A stretch of DNA of 5,937 nt from Chitinophagales bacterium (lineage in GTDB: Bacteria > Bacteroidota > Bacteroidia > Chitinophagales > UBA2359), in contig JAHDDA010000126.1 of assembly GCA_020629595.1 (NCBI GenBank), positions 1,849 through 7,785 on the forward strand. Reading direction: 5' to 3'. The notes under the pieces are model-generated. The model was not told where the DNA came from, searched no databases, and saw nothing but the letters and a program-made list of their open reading frames with translations. Both the position numbers and the translations under genes were made by a program. Positions 5,651 to 5,937 of this stretch are shown piece by piece. Numbering within the stretch: position 1 is the first letter of the stretch; each line of letters starts with the position of its first letter.

Positions 5651-5937
5651 ATGAATTATCATCAGTCGGTTTACATACATCCAGAGGCTAAGATAGGAGA
5701 CAATGTAAGCATAAAGCCATTTACATACATAGCAAAAGATGTGGTAATTGGTGATAATTGTCAAATTGGTTCAAATGTTTCCATACTAGATGGTGCGAGA
5801 ATTGGAGAAGGCTGTAAGATATTTCCAGGAGCTGTAATTTCTGCCGAACCTCAAGACCTGAAATTTCAAGGTGAAAAGACTTTTGTAGAAATAGGAAACT
5901 ACACCACAATTAGAGAGTGTGTTACTATCAATAGAGG
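5651..5937 (+). CDS. lpxA: Acyl-ACP--UDP-N-acetylglucosamine O-acyltransferase (3' end outside window)
   Basis: The first 95 codons are present and the gene runs off the window edge; full-length LpxA is about 260 residues. LpxA transfers a 3-hydroxyacyl chain from ACP to the 3-position of UDP-GlcNAc, the first step of lipid A synthesis, in the cytoplasm as a homotrimer. The visible part is a left-handed beta-helix made of hexapeptide repeats: IHPEAKIGDNVSI (9-21), VVIGDNCQIGSNVSI (31-45), ARIGEGCKIFPGAVI (49-63). The LpxA-specific segments SAEPQDLKFQGE (64-75) and IGNYTTIRECVTINR (81-95) follow. The catalytic histidine lies beyond the cut. The start gives MNYHQSVYIHPEA, matching the usual N-terminus, and follows an A-rich stretch rather than a good Shine-Dalgarno. 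It follows lpxC-fabZ as in the standard Bacteroidetes order. Confidence 0.95.
   Translation, partial: MNYHQSVYIHPEAKIGDNVSIKPFTYIAKDVVIGDNCQIGSNVSILDGARIGEGCKIFPGAVISAEPQDLKFQGEKTFVEIGNYTTIRECVTINR

Noticed and set aside
5721..5909. Minus-strand open frame opposite lpxA
   Set aside because: The plus strand here encodes clear LpxA hexapeptide repeats.
1..5937. Mobile elements, CRISPR arrays, defence systems, tRNA or rRNA genes
   Set aside because: No transposase, integrase, repeat-spacer pattern, nuclease or helicase motif or cloverleaf-like sequence was seen; nearly all of the window is explained by lipid genes.

Overview
The window looks like a chromosomal segment of an AT-rich Bacteroidetes (Bacteroidota), probably a flavobacterium-like or related environmental lineage. 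The evidence is the LpxC-FabZ fusion gene followed by lpxA (a Bacteroidetes signature), a Spt/KBL-type acyltransferase resembling Bacteroidetes serine palmitoyltransferases, TAnnTTTG-type -7 promoter elements, and poor Shine-Dalgarno sequences. The phylum assignment is firm; the genus is not determinable here.

Layout. At 1-600 there is the possible tail of an upstream gene, then a small unrecognised gene with a hydrophobic N-terminus and a lipocalin-like start motif (64-600, +). It converges, with a 7-base gap, on a minus-strand pair read right to left: a serine palmitoyltransferase-like PLP enzyme (1824-3047), then a large YghO-like protein that appears to contain two GNAT-like units (608-1732). 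A 107-base divergent intergenic region (3048-3154) separates spt from a plus-strand extended short-chain dehydrogenase/reductase (3155-4135). Only 15 bases later begins the lpxC-fabZ fusion (4151-5539), and after a 111-base gap carrying a promoter-like element comes lpxA (5651 to the window end, cut off).

How the genes fit together. Spt, a GNAT/YghO-type acyltransferase and an SDR/epimerase-like reductase correspond to the three core steps of bacterial ceramide synthesis (condensation, N-acylation, keto reduction). I read 608-4135 as a compact sphingolipid or sulfonolipid locus. Its reductase lies head-to-tail with the lipid A genes lpxC-fabZ and lpxA, so two classes of outer-membrane lipid would be made from one neighbourhood. 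The family assignments come from sequence; the pathway assignment is inference.

The most striking non-coding signal is in the spt/reductase divergent region: two copies of TTGAT-N4-GTCAA (3078-3091 and 3123-3136), each a 9/10 match to the FNR-type half-site pair TTGAT-N4-ATCAA. They sit almost symmetrically on either side of two back-to-back -7-like elements. This suggests a Crp/Fnr-family regulator controls both arms of the lipid locus. I found no RNA genes, mobile elements, CRISPR arrays or convincing intrinsic terminators.
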